Positions 1 through 4,907 of a DNA stretch of 8,758 nucleotides are shown here, one piece after another. The notes under the pieces were generated by a model. The model worked only from the letters and a program-made list of their open reading frames with translations, was not told the origin of the DNA and made no database searches. Where the stretch lies: positions 1 through 8,758 of the forward strand of contig JAAYND010000195.1 of the NCBI GenBank assembly GCA_012521035.1. Direction: 5' to 3'. The stretch is from Methanomicrobiales archaeon (GTDB taxonomy: Archaea > Halobacteriota > Methanomicrobia > Methanomicrobiales > Methanoculleaceae). The translations under genes and the position numbers were made by a program. The first letter of the stretch is position 1. Each line of letters starts with the position of its first letter.

Positions 1-1
1 A

Positions 2-418
2 AAAGAACTCCAGGTGATGAAACAGCATATGGCGGTCGTCCTTGACGAGTACGGATCGTTTGCCGGTATCGTGACGGTCGAGGATATGCTCGAAGAACTG
101 GTGGGCGAGATCATGGACGAGTTCGACGAGGAGGAGCCTGAGGTGCAGAAGATCGGAGAGGGCGCCTACCTGGTCGACGCACAGGCATGGGTGGGACACT
201 TAAACGAGGATCTCGGCCTCAACCTCCCGGAGACGGATGCATACGAGACCATCGGCGGCCTCGTCATCGACCGACTGGGGCATATCCCCCGCCGCGGTGA
301 GGCGGCCACGATCGACGAGAGTAACGTCAAACTGGTGGTGATGCAGATGCAGGGCCGGCGGATCGTCAAGGTAAAACTGATCATCACCCCCCCGGTAACA
401 CCGGAAGAGTCCGGATGA
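2..418 (+). CDS. CBS-domain / CorC-HlyC transporter-associated protein, 3' part only
   Basis: The reading frame is open from base 2, so the gene starts before the window; 138 codons plus a TGA remain. The first residues (KELQVMKQHMAVVLDEYG, then GIVTVEDMLEELVGEI) match the end of the second CBS domain of CorC/HlyC-type proteins. A linker rich in Asp and Glu follows (DEFDEEEPE). The C-terminal 75 or so residues form the CorC_HlyC module, with YLVDAQAWVGHLNEDLGL and TIGGLVIDRLGHIPRRGE. Full-length relatives usually have an N-terminal DUF21 (CNNM) membrane domain and are linked to Mg2+/Co2+ transport or efflux; some lack the membrane part, and which form this is cannot be seen here. The stop codon overlaps the ATG at 415. 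The family is clear; the transported substrate is not. Confidence 0.88.
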   Translation, partial: KELQVMKQHMAVVLDEYGSFAGIVTVEDMLEELVGEIMDEFDEEEPEVQKIGEGAYLVDAQAWVGHLNEDLGLNLPETDAYETIGGLVIDRLGHIPRRGEAATIDESNVKLVVMQMQGRRIVKVKLIITPPVTPEESG

Positions 419-422
419 GGAG
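417..422 (+). promoter_or_regulatory. Shine-Dalgarno site deciding the purN start
   Basis: GAGGAG lies seven bases before the ATG at 430 and pairs with the archaeal 16S 3' end. The alternative ATG at 415 has no such site upstream, and this SD lies inside its second and third codons. This favours initiation at 430. Confidence 0.55.
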
Positions 423-429
423 AAGAACC

Positions 430-1062
430 ATGGAATCAGAGAGACCTGCTGGCAGGAAAAGAGTTGCGGTGCTCGCCTCGGGGAGAGGATCCAACTTCCA
501 GGCGGTGATCGATGCCATCGAGGGGGGAGATCTCCCGGCGATCTGTGTCGGTCTCATCACCGATAACCCCGATGCGTACGCAATAGAACGGGCCAGGGCC
601 GCCGGGATCCCGGTGATAGTCGTCGAGTACGCGCGGTTCCCATCGAAGGCCGCATACGAAGAAGCGCTCCTTGTCGCGATGCAGACCTGCCGGGCGGATC
701 TCTTTGTCCTCGCCGGCTACATGCGGATACTCGGGCCCGCCATCGTGCATGAGTTCTCGGGGCGGATGATGAACATCCACCCTGCCCTGCTCCCGGCGTT
801 CGCCGGTCTGCATGCGCAGAGGCAGGCGATCGAGTACGGGGTGAAGGTCGCGGGATGCACCGTCCACCTCGTCGATGAGGGGATGGATACCGGTCCTATC
901 GTCATCCAGCGGTGTGTTCCGGTCCTCCCGGATGATGATGAGGCGACGCTCGCCGACAGGATCCTCGCAGAAGAGCACGAAGCGCTCCCGCTCGCCGTGA
1001 AACTCTTCTGCGAGGGACGTCTTGAGGTCACCGGGCGGCGGGTGCTGATCCGCTGGCCCTGA
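430..1062 (+). CDS. purN: Phosphoribosylglycinamide formyltransferase (GAR transformylase)
   Basis: PurN moves a formyl group from N10-formyl-tetrahydrofolate to glycinamide ribonucleotide, the third step of purine synthesis, in the cytosol. The N-terminal strand and phosphate-binding loop read VAVLASGRGSNFQAVIDAI. The catalytic triad of the family is present: Asn115 and His117 in NIHPALLPAF, and Asp153 in VDEGMDTGPI, with the same spacing as E. coli N106, H108 and D144. At 210 residues it has the normal family length (about 190-215). I chose the ATG at 430 because it has an SD and gives the usual short N terminus; an in-frame ATG at 415 adds five residues and overlaps the upstream stop (ATGA). 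It is probably translationally linked to the CBS-domain gene, although the two have no obvious shared role. Dependence on folate is notable if the host is a methanogen (see findings). Confidence 0.95.
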   Translation: MESERPAGRKRVAVLASGRGSNFQAVIDAIEGGDLPAICVGLITDNPDAYAIERARAAGIPVIVVEYARFPSKAAYEEALLVAMQTCRADLFVLAGYMRILGPAIVHEFSGRMMNIHPALLPAFAGLHAQRQAIEYGVKVAGCTVHLVDEGMDTGPIVIQRCVPVLPDDDEATLADRILAEEHEALPLAVKLFCEGRLEVTGRRVLIRWP

Positions 1063-1070
1063 CGATCAAC

Positions 1071-1080
1071 ATCTTATAGT
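1071..1080 (+). promoter_or_regulatory. Weak TATA-like element before rnp4
   Basis: ATCTTATAGT lies in the only gap between purN and rnp4 (1063-1119). A start of transcription about 25 bases downstream would fall near 1100, just ahead of the candidate start codons at 1120, 1132 and 1141. The match to the archaeal box (TTTATATA-like) is partial and no clear BRE is visible, so this is tentative. Confidence 0.4.
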
Positions 1081-1119
1081 CCCTCGTCTTCAATCTCAAC
1101 ACTGTATTGTCTCAACAGA

Positions 1120-1449
1120 ATGGATCGAATCATGACAGGTATGACACGAAAATCAGGATCCCGGAGGCTTGCGCGCGAGAGGATCGAGATCCTCTTTGTG
1201 CGTGCAGCAGAGTTCTACCCTGAAAACCCTGCCTGGAGCAACCGCTGCGTGGAGCTGGCGAGAAAGATCGGCATGCGCCACCGGATACGGATTGACCGGC
1301 ACCTGAAACGCCAGTTCTGTCGTCAGTGTAACGCCTACCTGGTCCCCGGGTCGAACGCGCGGGTCAGGATCCATCGGGGATATGTGATCACCACCTGTCT
1401 TGCCTGCGGGAACCAGTCGCGATACCCGGTCGGGAGGCCCCGGTCGTGA
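1120..1449 (+). CDS. rnp4: Ribonuclease P protein component 4 (Rpp21/Rpr2 family)
   Basis: This small basic protein is a subunit of archaeal RNase P, which removes the 5' leader from pre-tRNA; in characterised archaea it pairs with Rpp29 and stabilises the specificity part of the RNA. Helical residues near 17-60 (ARERIEILFVRAAEFY, then RCVELARKIGMRHRIRI) are followed by a zinc ribbon: Cys67-X2-Cys70 (FCRQC) and Cys93-X2-Cys96 (CLACG), with the typical LVPGSNARVRIHRG between them. The length of 109 residues fits the family. The start is uncertain: ATGs at 1120, 1132 and 1141 are all in frame and none has a good SD; homologues usually begin shortly before the RERIEILF helix, so 1132 or 1141 is possible. 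The stop overlaps the GTG of the next gene by four bases, which suggests coupled translation with another RNA-binding protein. Confidence 0.93.
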   Translation: MDRIMTGMTRKSGSRRLARERIEILFVRAAEFYPENPAWSNRCVELARKIGMRHRIRIDRHLKRQFCRQCNAYLVPGSNARVRIHRGYVITTCLACGNQSRYPVGRPRS

Positions 1450-1706
1450 AGAGAGAGTCGTTCCATGATCTCAAACCCACCATCTGGATCGGAAAACGGG
1501 GTATAACGAGCGTCATGATCGATGAGATCCGGCACCAGCTCAGGAGTCGCAAGGTCGTCAAGGTCCGGTGGCTCCGGAACACTGAGGTCGATCCCGGGAG
1601 TATAGCGGCATCGGCTGATGCTGATCTCCTCGAGGTCCGGGGGCGGACACTCGTCCTCGCGGAGCGGCGGAGTCGATCGGCAGGCCGGGATTCTCGAAAT
1701 ATATAA
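1446..1706 (+). CDS. YhbY/CRM-domain RNA-binding protein
   Basis: The 86-residue product is a single CRM (CRS1-YhbY) domain. The family signature is visible: KPTIWIGKRGITSVMIDEI, with the GxxG RNA-binding loop at Gly16-Lys-Arg-Gly19, then a basic helix (RHQLRSRKVVKVRWLR) and the closing strand RTLVLAERR. Bacterial YhbY binds pre-50S particles, and plant CRM proteins act in intron splicing; archaeal members are thought to work in ribosome or RNA maturation, but the exact role is open. It starts with GTG inside the end of rnp4 (GTGA overlap), so the two RNA-processing genes are probably translated together. Its stop codon lies inside the TATA box of the next transcription unit. The C-terminal tail RRSRSAGRDSRNI is basic and probably disordered. 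Confidence 0.9.
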   Translation: MKRESFHDLKPTIWIGKRGITSVMIDEIRHQLRSRKVVKVRWLRNTEVDPGSIAASADADLLEVRGRTLVLAERRSRSAGRDSRNI

Positions 1707-1709
1707 AAC
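1695..1709 (+). promoter_or_regulatory. Strong archaeal promoter (BRE/TATA) for the rps19e operon
   Basis: AAATATATAAAA at 1697-1708 is the best TATA box in the window, with a purine-rich BRE-like CGAAA just upstream (1695-1699). Transcription would start near 1730, leaving a 5' leader of roughly 25-30 bases that contains the SD GAGAGGT (1745-1751) before the ATG at 1758. The box covers the stop codon of the upstream yhbY-like gene (TAA at 1704-1706). Confidence 0.75.
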
Positions 1710-1757
1710 ATCACTGAACGAATATGTAAAGACTGTTAGCGATAGAGAGGTTCATCT

Positions 1758-2207
1758 ATGACGACTGTATATGACATCCCTGCCGATATGCTTATCCGGC
1801 AGGTGGCAGAAGAACTCAAGAAAAACCCGCAGATTCAGCCCCCGGATTGGGCCGCTTTTGCGAAGACGGGGGTACACAAGGAGATGCCTCCCGAGAATGA
1901 TGACTGGTGGTATGTGCGTGCGGCTTCGGTATTCCGGCGTGTCTATATGGACGGGCCGATCGGAACCCAGAAGATGCGCACGATCTACGGCGGTAAACGC
2001 GATCGAGGCTCAGCTCCAGGACAGTTCCGACGGGGAAGCGGTTCGATCGTCCGGAAGATTCTCCAGCAGCTCGAGGCGGCCGGATACGTATCCCACACGA
2101 GTGAGGGGCGTACGGTCACCGCGGCCGGCAGATCGTTCCTGGATAACACCGCACACGGCCTGAAGACCGAAGCTGCCGGGGCTGCACCGGGACTTGCGAA
2201 ATACTGA
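1758..2207 (+). CDS. rps19e: Small ribosomal subunit protein S19e (eS19)
   Basis: S19e is an archaeal and eukaryotic 30S/40S head protein needed for small-subunit maturation; it is absent from bacteria. At 149 residues it is the normal length. The N terminus MTTVYDIPADMLIRQVAEELK and the block WWYVRAASVFRRVYMDGPIG (residues 50-69) are diagnostic, followed by RTIYGGKRDRG and RGSGSIVRKILQQLEAAGYV (residues 92-111), the winged-helix part that contacts rRNA. The start is supported by the SD at 1745-1751 and the strong TATA box ahead of it. It is the first gene of the long translation operon; a 19-base gap with an SD leads to the PDCD5-like gene. The last 20 residues are rich in Ala and Gly and vary in the family. 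Confidence 0.97.
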   Translation: MTTVYDIPADMLIRQVAEELKKNPQIQPPDWAAFAKTGVHKEMPPENDDWWYVRAASVFRRVYMDGPIGTQKMRTIYGGKRDRGSAPGQFRRGSGSIVRKILQQLEAAGYVSHTSEGRTVTAAGRSFLDNTAHGLKTEAAGAAPGLAKY

Positions 2208-2213
2208 TCTGAT

Positions 2214-2219
2214 GGAGGT
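2214..2219 (+). promoter_or_regulatory. Shine-Dalgarno site of the PDCD5-like gene
   Basis: GGAGGT lies seven bases before the ATG at 2227. An ATG at 2220 directly abuts the SD and would give only five codons in another frame, so 2227 is the real start. Confidence 0.7.
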
Positions 2220-2226
2220 ATGACTG

Positions 2227-2565
2227 ATGGTAGATGATGAACTCGCGGAGATCCGCCGCCGGAGGATGGAACAGATGCAACAGCAGGCGATGGATCAGCA
2301 GGCTATGGAAGAAGAGGCTTTGCGCCAGCAGCAGATCGAGTCGCAGATCCGTCTTGCGCTCATGGAGATTCTTGAGCCGGAAGCGAGGGAGAGGCTCAAT
2401 ACCATCAAGTTGACCCGCCCGGAGTTTGCAAAGGCGGTTGAGCAGCAGCTCGTGATGCTGGCCCAGAGCGGGAGAGTCCGTCAACGGATCACCGACGACC
2501 AGCTCAAGAGCCTGCTTGTGCAGTTGACGCCGTCGAAGAAAGAGTTCAAGATTACCCGAAGATAA
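2227..2565 (+). CDS. DNA-binding protein of the PDCD5/TFAR19 family
   Basis: The 112-residue product matches the archaeal PDCD5-like family. A long charged helix rich in Gln, Met and Glu covers about residues 1-45 (EIRRRRMEQMQQQ, then EEEALRQQQIESQIR). The compact three-helix core follows, with ILEPEARERLNTIKLTRPEFAKAVE and the C-terminal VRQRITDDQLKSLLVQLTP and KKEFKITRR, which are the family hallmarks. Archaeal members such as MTH1615 have been studied by structure and annotated as DNA-binding; in eukaryotes PDCD5 is linked to apoptosis and to the CCT chaperonin. Its constant place beside ribosomal genes hints at a role near translation or folding, but this is inference. An SD at 2214-2219 supports the ATG. 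The TAA stop shares its last base with the next ATG (TAATG). Confidence 0.93.
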   Translation: MVDDELAEIRRRRMEQMQQQAMDQQAMEEEALRQQQIESQIRLALMEILEPEARERLNTIKLTRPEFAKAVEQQLVMLAQSGRVRQRITDDQLKSLLVQLTPSKKEFKITRR

Positions 2566-3155
2566 TGGAAGCAGGTCTGCTCTTCTCAGGAGGGAAAGAT
2601 AGCGCGCTCGCGGCGGTCATGCTTGCGCGTGATTATGACGTGGAACTGAATACCTGCGTCTTTGACCCCGGTCGGGAGGTTCCAGCAGTGGAGGCTGCGG
2701 CGGCCGCCCTGAACCTCCCTCACCGTGTGCGCGTGCTTGGACGCGATCTCCTTGAGGAGGCTGTCGATCTGCTTGTATCGTGCGGGTATCCGAATGATGC
2801 GATCAGCATGGTCCACCGGGTGGCCATCGAGGCCCTCGCGGCTGAATACCCGGTTGTCGGTGACGGCACCCGTCGAGACGACCGCGTCCCCCGGATCGAT
2901 CGATCCCTGGTGCAGCACCTGGAGACGACCACCGGTTGCTCGTATGTCAGGCCACTGCTTGGCTACGGGAAACCGGAGGTGGAACGCCTCTCCGGGAGGC
3001 TGTTTGAGGTGCGGTATGGGGAGACGGGCAGCATCGGGAACGGCGACTACGAACAGGAGATCCGCCACGCGATTCGTGCCCGCGGTATCGATCCGGCGTT
3101 GTACTTCCCTTCCCGCCACATGCAATCACTGGTGGTCGGCAGGAAGGATAGCTAA
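2565..3155 (+). CDS. Orphan PP-loop ATPase of the archaeal ribosomal operon (COG2117-like)
   Basis: The N terminus carries a clear PP-loop, SGGKDS at residues 8-13, which binds the pyrophosphate of ATP in enzymes that adenylate a substrate (tRNA thiolases, lysidine synthase, asparagine and NAD synthetases). A further conserved-looking block, GDGTRRDDRVPRID (99-112), probably helps nucleotide or substrate binding, and YVRPLLGYGKPEVERL (127-142) resembles the usual family end. The length is 196 residues. Three cysteines are present (C31, C73, C125), but no CxxC pair and no zinc finger, THUMP or TilS-like RNA-binding domain, so a partner may supply RNA binding. It matches what I recall as COG2117, named as a predicted tRNA-thiouridylase-like subunit without firm proof. 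It overlaps the PDCD5-like stop (TAATG) and precedes rpl39e by 20 bases, so a role in tRNA or rRNA modification is plausible but unproven. Confidence 0.85.
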   Translation: MEAGLLFSGGKDSALAAVMLARDYDVELNTCVFDPGREVPAVEAAAAALNLPHRVRVLGRDLLEEAVDLLVSCGYPNDAISMVHRVAIEALAAEYPVVGDGTRRDDRVPRIDRSLVQHLETTTGCSYVRPLLGYGKPEVERLSGRLFEVRYGETGSIGNGDYEQEIRHAIRARGIDPALYFPSRHMQSLVVGRKDS

Positions 3156-3175
3156 AATATTTGCGAGAGTGAGTT

Positions 3176-3328
3176 ATGAGCAAGTTGATGAAAGGTCGGA
3201 AGATCCGGCTGGCAAAGGCATGCGAGCAGAACCGCCGCGTGCCGGCATGGGTTATGATCAGAACCAATCGCGCGGTTGGGTCGCATCCAAAGCGGCGCAA
3301 CTGGCGCCGGAGTACCTTGAAGGTGTAG
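3176..3328 (+). CDS. rpl39e: Large ribosomal subunit protein L39e (eL39)
   Basis: This 50-codon gene encodes a very basic peptide: it begins MSKLMKGRKIRLAKACEQ, continues NRRVPAWVMIRTN and ends HPKRRNWRRSTLKV. All are hallmarks of L39e, which lies at the wall of the peptide exit tunnel and takes the place of the bacterial L23 loop there. The length (50-51 residues) is exact for the family. The stop is TAG at 3326-3328. It sits between the PP-loop gene and rpl31e, the usual archaeal order of L39e-L31e-eIF6. A weak SD-like GAGTGAG (3167-3173) precedes the ATG. Because it is so short it is easily missed by gene finders with a 60-residue cutoff. Confidence 0.96.
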   Translation: MSKLMKGRKIRLAKACEQNRRVPAWVMIRTNRAVGSHPKRRNWRRSTLKV

Positions 3329-3332
3329 GGTT

Positions 3333-3596
3333 ATGGCAGAGGCACTGAAGGAACATATCTATATTATACCTCTCCGTGATGTGAAGCGTGCACCCCGGTG
3401 GAAGAGGGGCAACACCGCTATCAAAGACATCCGGACGTTTCTAAAACGGCACATGAAGAGTGAGGACGTCAAACTGGACCAGAGCATCAACGAGAAGGTC
3501 TGGGAGAACGGCAGTGAGAAGCCCCCGAGAAAGATTCGCGTCCGCGCGATGAAGTTCGAGGACGGGCAGGTTCAGGCCGAGCTCGCCGAGGAGTGA
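3333..3596 (+). CDS. rpl31e: Large ribosomal subunit protein L31e (eL31)
   Basis: L31e is an archaeal and eukaryotic 50S/60S protein located near the tunnel exit, where chaperones and SRP dock. The 87-residue sequence shows the family pattern: EHIYIIPLRDVKRAPRWKRG (residues 7-26), then AIKDIRTFLKRHMKSEDVKL and INEKVWENGSEKPPRKIRVR. The length is normal. The SD is AAGGTG (3320-3325), inside the end of rpl39e, with seven bases to the ATG. The stop is one base before the eIF6 ATG. The C-terminal tail is acidic (QAELAEE). Placement next to L39e, and upstream of SRP54 and FtsY, groups components of the exit-tunnel surface. Confidence 0.96.
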   Translation: MAEALKEHIYIIPLRDVKRAPRWKRGNTAIKDIRTFLKRHMKSEDVKLDQSINEKVWENGSEKPPRKIRVRAMKFEDGQVQAELAEE

Positions 3597-3597
3597 G

Positions 3598-4260
3598 ATG
3601 ACAGGGACGATCGATCTTTTAGGTGACCCAAACATCGGCGTGTACGCCCGCGTCTTTGAGGATATGGCGATCGTATACCCGGGAGCGCCCCGGGAGTTCA
3701 CCGACGCTCTCAGGAAAGAGCTCGGTGTCGGGATAGTCTCCACCTCCATCCAGGGGAGCGCCATCATCGGTTCACTCGTTGCAGGGAACACCCACGGCCT
3801 GGTCGTCAGCGGCCTCGCCACCTCCGATGAGGTGGCGGTCCTTGAGGAGTACCGGGATGTTCTCCTGCTTGAAGGGTCTATGAACGCGGCCGGGAACGTC
3901 ATCCTCGCAAACGACCATGTAGCCGCAGTCCACCCCGACATGGAGATCGACGTCGCTGAAGAGATCGGGTCGTTCCTCTCGGTGCCGGTAGTCAGGCTCT
4001 CGTTTGGGGGCATCAAGACCGTCGGTATGGCCGGGTATGCAACGAACCGGGGGATCCTTGTCCACCCGAGGACCACCGACGCGGAGATCGCTGCCCTCGA
4101 GAAGGTCGTCGAGATTCCCGTCGGCCTTGGATCGGTGAACATGGGTAGCGGCCTCGTCGGCACCGGCGTCCTTGCGAACAGCAGGGGGTATATCGCAGGG
4201 TCCTTCACGAGCGGGTTTGAGCTTGGGCGAATAGAAGAAGTCTTTGGATTTTTGGAGTGA
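3598..4260 (+). CDS. eif6: Translation initiation / ribosome anti-association factor 6 (aIF6)
   Basis: aIF6 binds the large subunit near L14 and the sarcin-ricin loop and blocks early joining of the subunits; in eukaryotes its release marks the end of 60S maturation. The 220-residue length and the pentein-type repeats fit: GDPNIGVYARVFEDMAIVYPG (residues 9-29), GLVVSGLATSDEVAVLEEY, NAAGNVILANDHVAAVHPDM and, near the end, GYIAGSFTSGFELGRIEEVFGFL. The ATG follows the rpl31e stop by one base, with GGAGTGAG as the overlapping SD, so the two genes are translationally coupled. The same gene order is common in euryarchaea. Nothing in the sequence looks degraded. Confidence 0.96.
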   Translation: MTGTIDLLGDPNIGVYARVFEDMAIVYPGAPREFTDALRKELGVGIVSTSIQGSAIIGSLVAGNTHGLVVSGLATSDEVAVLEEYRDVLLLEGSMNAAGNVILANDHVAAVHPDMEIDVAEEIGSFLSVPVVRLSFGGIKTVGMAGYATNRGILVHPRTTDAEIAALEKVVEIPVGLGSVNMGSGLVGTGVLANSRGYIAGSFTSGFELGRIEEVFGFLE

Positions 4261-4267
4261 GTGAGTC

Positions 4268-4459
4268 ATGGAGAACCAGACGTTTGAAGTTGTGGGCGCG
4301 TGTATGATCAAGAATGAGTGGAAGCCCTACCGGAAGGTAGTCGCAGCCCCGAACGAGAATCAGGCAAGAGAACGAATTTTCGCTGATATCGGGAGCAAAC
4401 ACCGCCTGAAGAGAAGTTATATCACCATCGAATCAGTTAACCTAGTAGCTGGTGAATAA
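4268..4459 (+). CDS. rpl18a: Large ribosomal subunit protein LX / L18a-like (eL20-type, archaeal)
   Basis: The 63-residue protein is the short archaeal LX form, equivalent to part of eukaryotic L18a/eL20. The signatures are FEVVGACMIKNEWKPYRKVV, then ENQARERIFADIGSKHRLKR and ITIESVNLV. It consists of one small alpha-beta domain that binds the large subunit near the 5S and P-stalk side. The start is supported by GGAGTGA (4254-4260), inside the eIF6 stop region, with seven bases to the ATG. A GAGTGAGTGAGT repeat there gives several overlapping SD registers. Its last codons hold the SD of the prefoldin gene. Some archaeal genomes have dispensable or divergent LX, but this copy looks intact. Confidence 0.94.
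   Translation: MENQTFEVVGACMIKNEWKPYRKVVAAPNENQARERIFADIGSKHRLKRSYITIESVNLVAGE
4451..4455 (+). promoter_or_regulatory. Shine-Dalgarno site deciding the prefoldin alpha start
   Basis: GGTGA, complementary to the archaeal 16S 3' end, stands five bases before the GTG at 4461. A second in-frame GTG at 4452 lies inside this SD and has none of its own, so 4461 is the likelier start, with a GTG codon one base after the rpl18a stop. Confidence 0.6.
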
Positions 4460-4460
4460 C

Positions 4461-4907
4461 GTGGAACAGGTAGATCCTCGCGAGATACAGACCCTCCAGA
4501 TGTACTTGAACGAGTACGGGCAGCAGATAGAGATCATGACGCAGCAGCTCGGTATGATCGAGCAGCAACGCCTTGAGACTACCGCTGCGATCGAGTCCAT
4601 CAGGGCACTCCAGGAGAATGAGGATGGTGTCGCCCTCCTCCCGATCGGGGGCGGTGTTTATCTCAGGGCGAAGGTGCTCGATGCCGGCCACTTCCTGGTG
4701 AACATCGGGGCCGATGTCTCCGTGGAGCGGGCGAGCGCCGATGCGGTGGAGTATCTTGAGGATCGGATAACAGAACTTGATGCGCTGGGCAAGAAAGTCG
4801 CAGGCTCCATCGAGCAGTTGCAGGGCCAGACAACGCAGATCTCGCGGCGCCTTGAATCTGCCTACCAGATGGCCCGGCAGGCCCAGGCAGGCCAGAGCAG
4901 ATCCTGA
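4461..4907 (+). CDS. pfdA: Prefoldin subunit alpha
   Basis: Archaeal prefoldin is a jellyfish-shaped hexamer of two alpha and four beta subunits that holds unfolded chains and passes them to the thermosome. The sequence shows the alpha layout: a first coiled-coil helix (about residues 5-50, QTLQMYLNEYGQQIEIMTQQ onward), a middle beta-hairpin region (VALLPIGGGVYLRAKVLDAG, then FLVNIGADVSVERASADAV), and a second coiled-coil helix (about 95-145) ending RRLESAYQMARQAQAG. The length of 148 residues is typical. Initiation is probably at GTG 4461; GTG 4452 would add three residues. The stop overlaps the ftsY ATG (TGATG). Standing between exit-tunnel ribosomal proteins and SRP genes, it belongs to a nascent-chain handling set. 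The beta subunit gene is not in this window. Confidence 0.95.
   Translation: MEQVDPREIQTLQMYLNEYGQQIEIMTQQLGMIEQQRLETTAAIESIRALQENEDGVALLPIGGGVYLRAKVLDAGHFLVNIGADVSVERASADAVEYLEDRITELDALGKKVAGSIEQLQGQTTQISRRLESAYQMARQAQAGQSRS

Noticed and set aside
2220..2237. Five-codon open frame ATG ACT GAT GGT AGA TGA before the PDCD5-like gene
   Set aside because: Its ATG abuts the SD with no spacing, while the ATG at 2227 has ideal spacing; there is no sign that it is translated.
3152..3164. TATA-like CTAAAATATTTGC before rpl39e as an internal promoter
   Set aside because: The spacing would place the transcription start at or after the rpl39e ATG (3176), so it could not serve that gene; it could at most serve rpl31e and no BRE is clear.
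2725..3348. Plus-strand 207-codon frame across the PP-loop gene and rpl39e
   Set aside because: It is out of frame with both recognised proteins (PP-loop ATPase and L39e), crosses two gene borders and has no family signature.
3441..4208. Minus-strand open frame of 255 codons opposite eif6
   Set aside because: It lies entirely over rpl31e/eif6, its translation resembles no family, and long antisense frames are common in GC-rich archaeal coding DNA.
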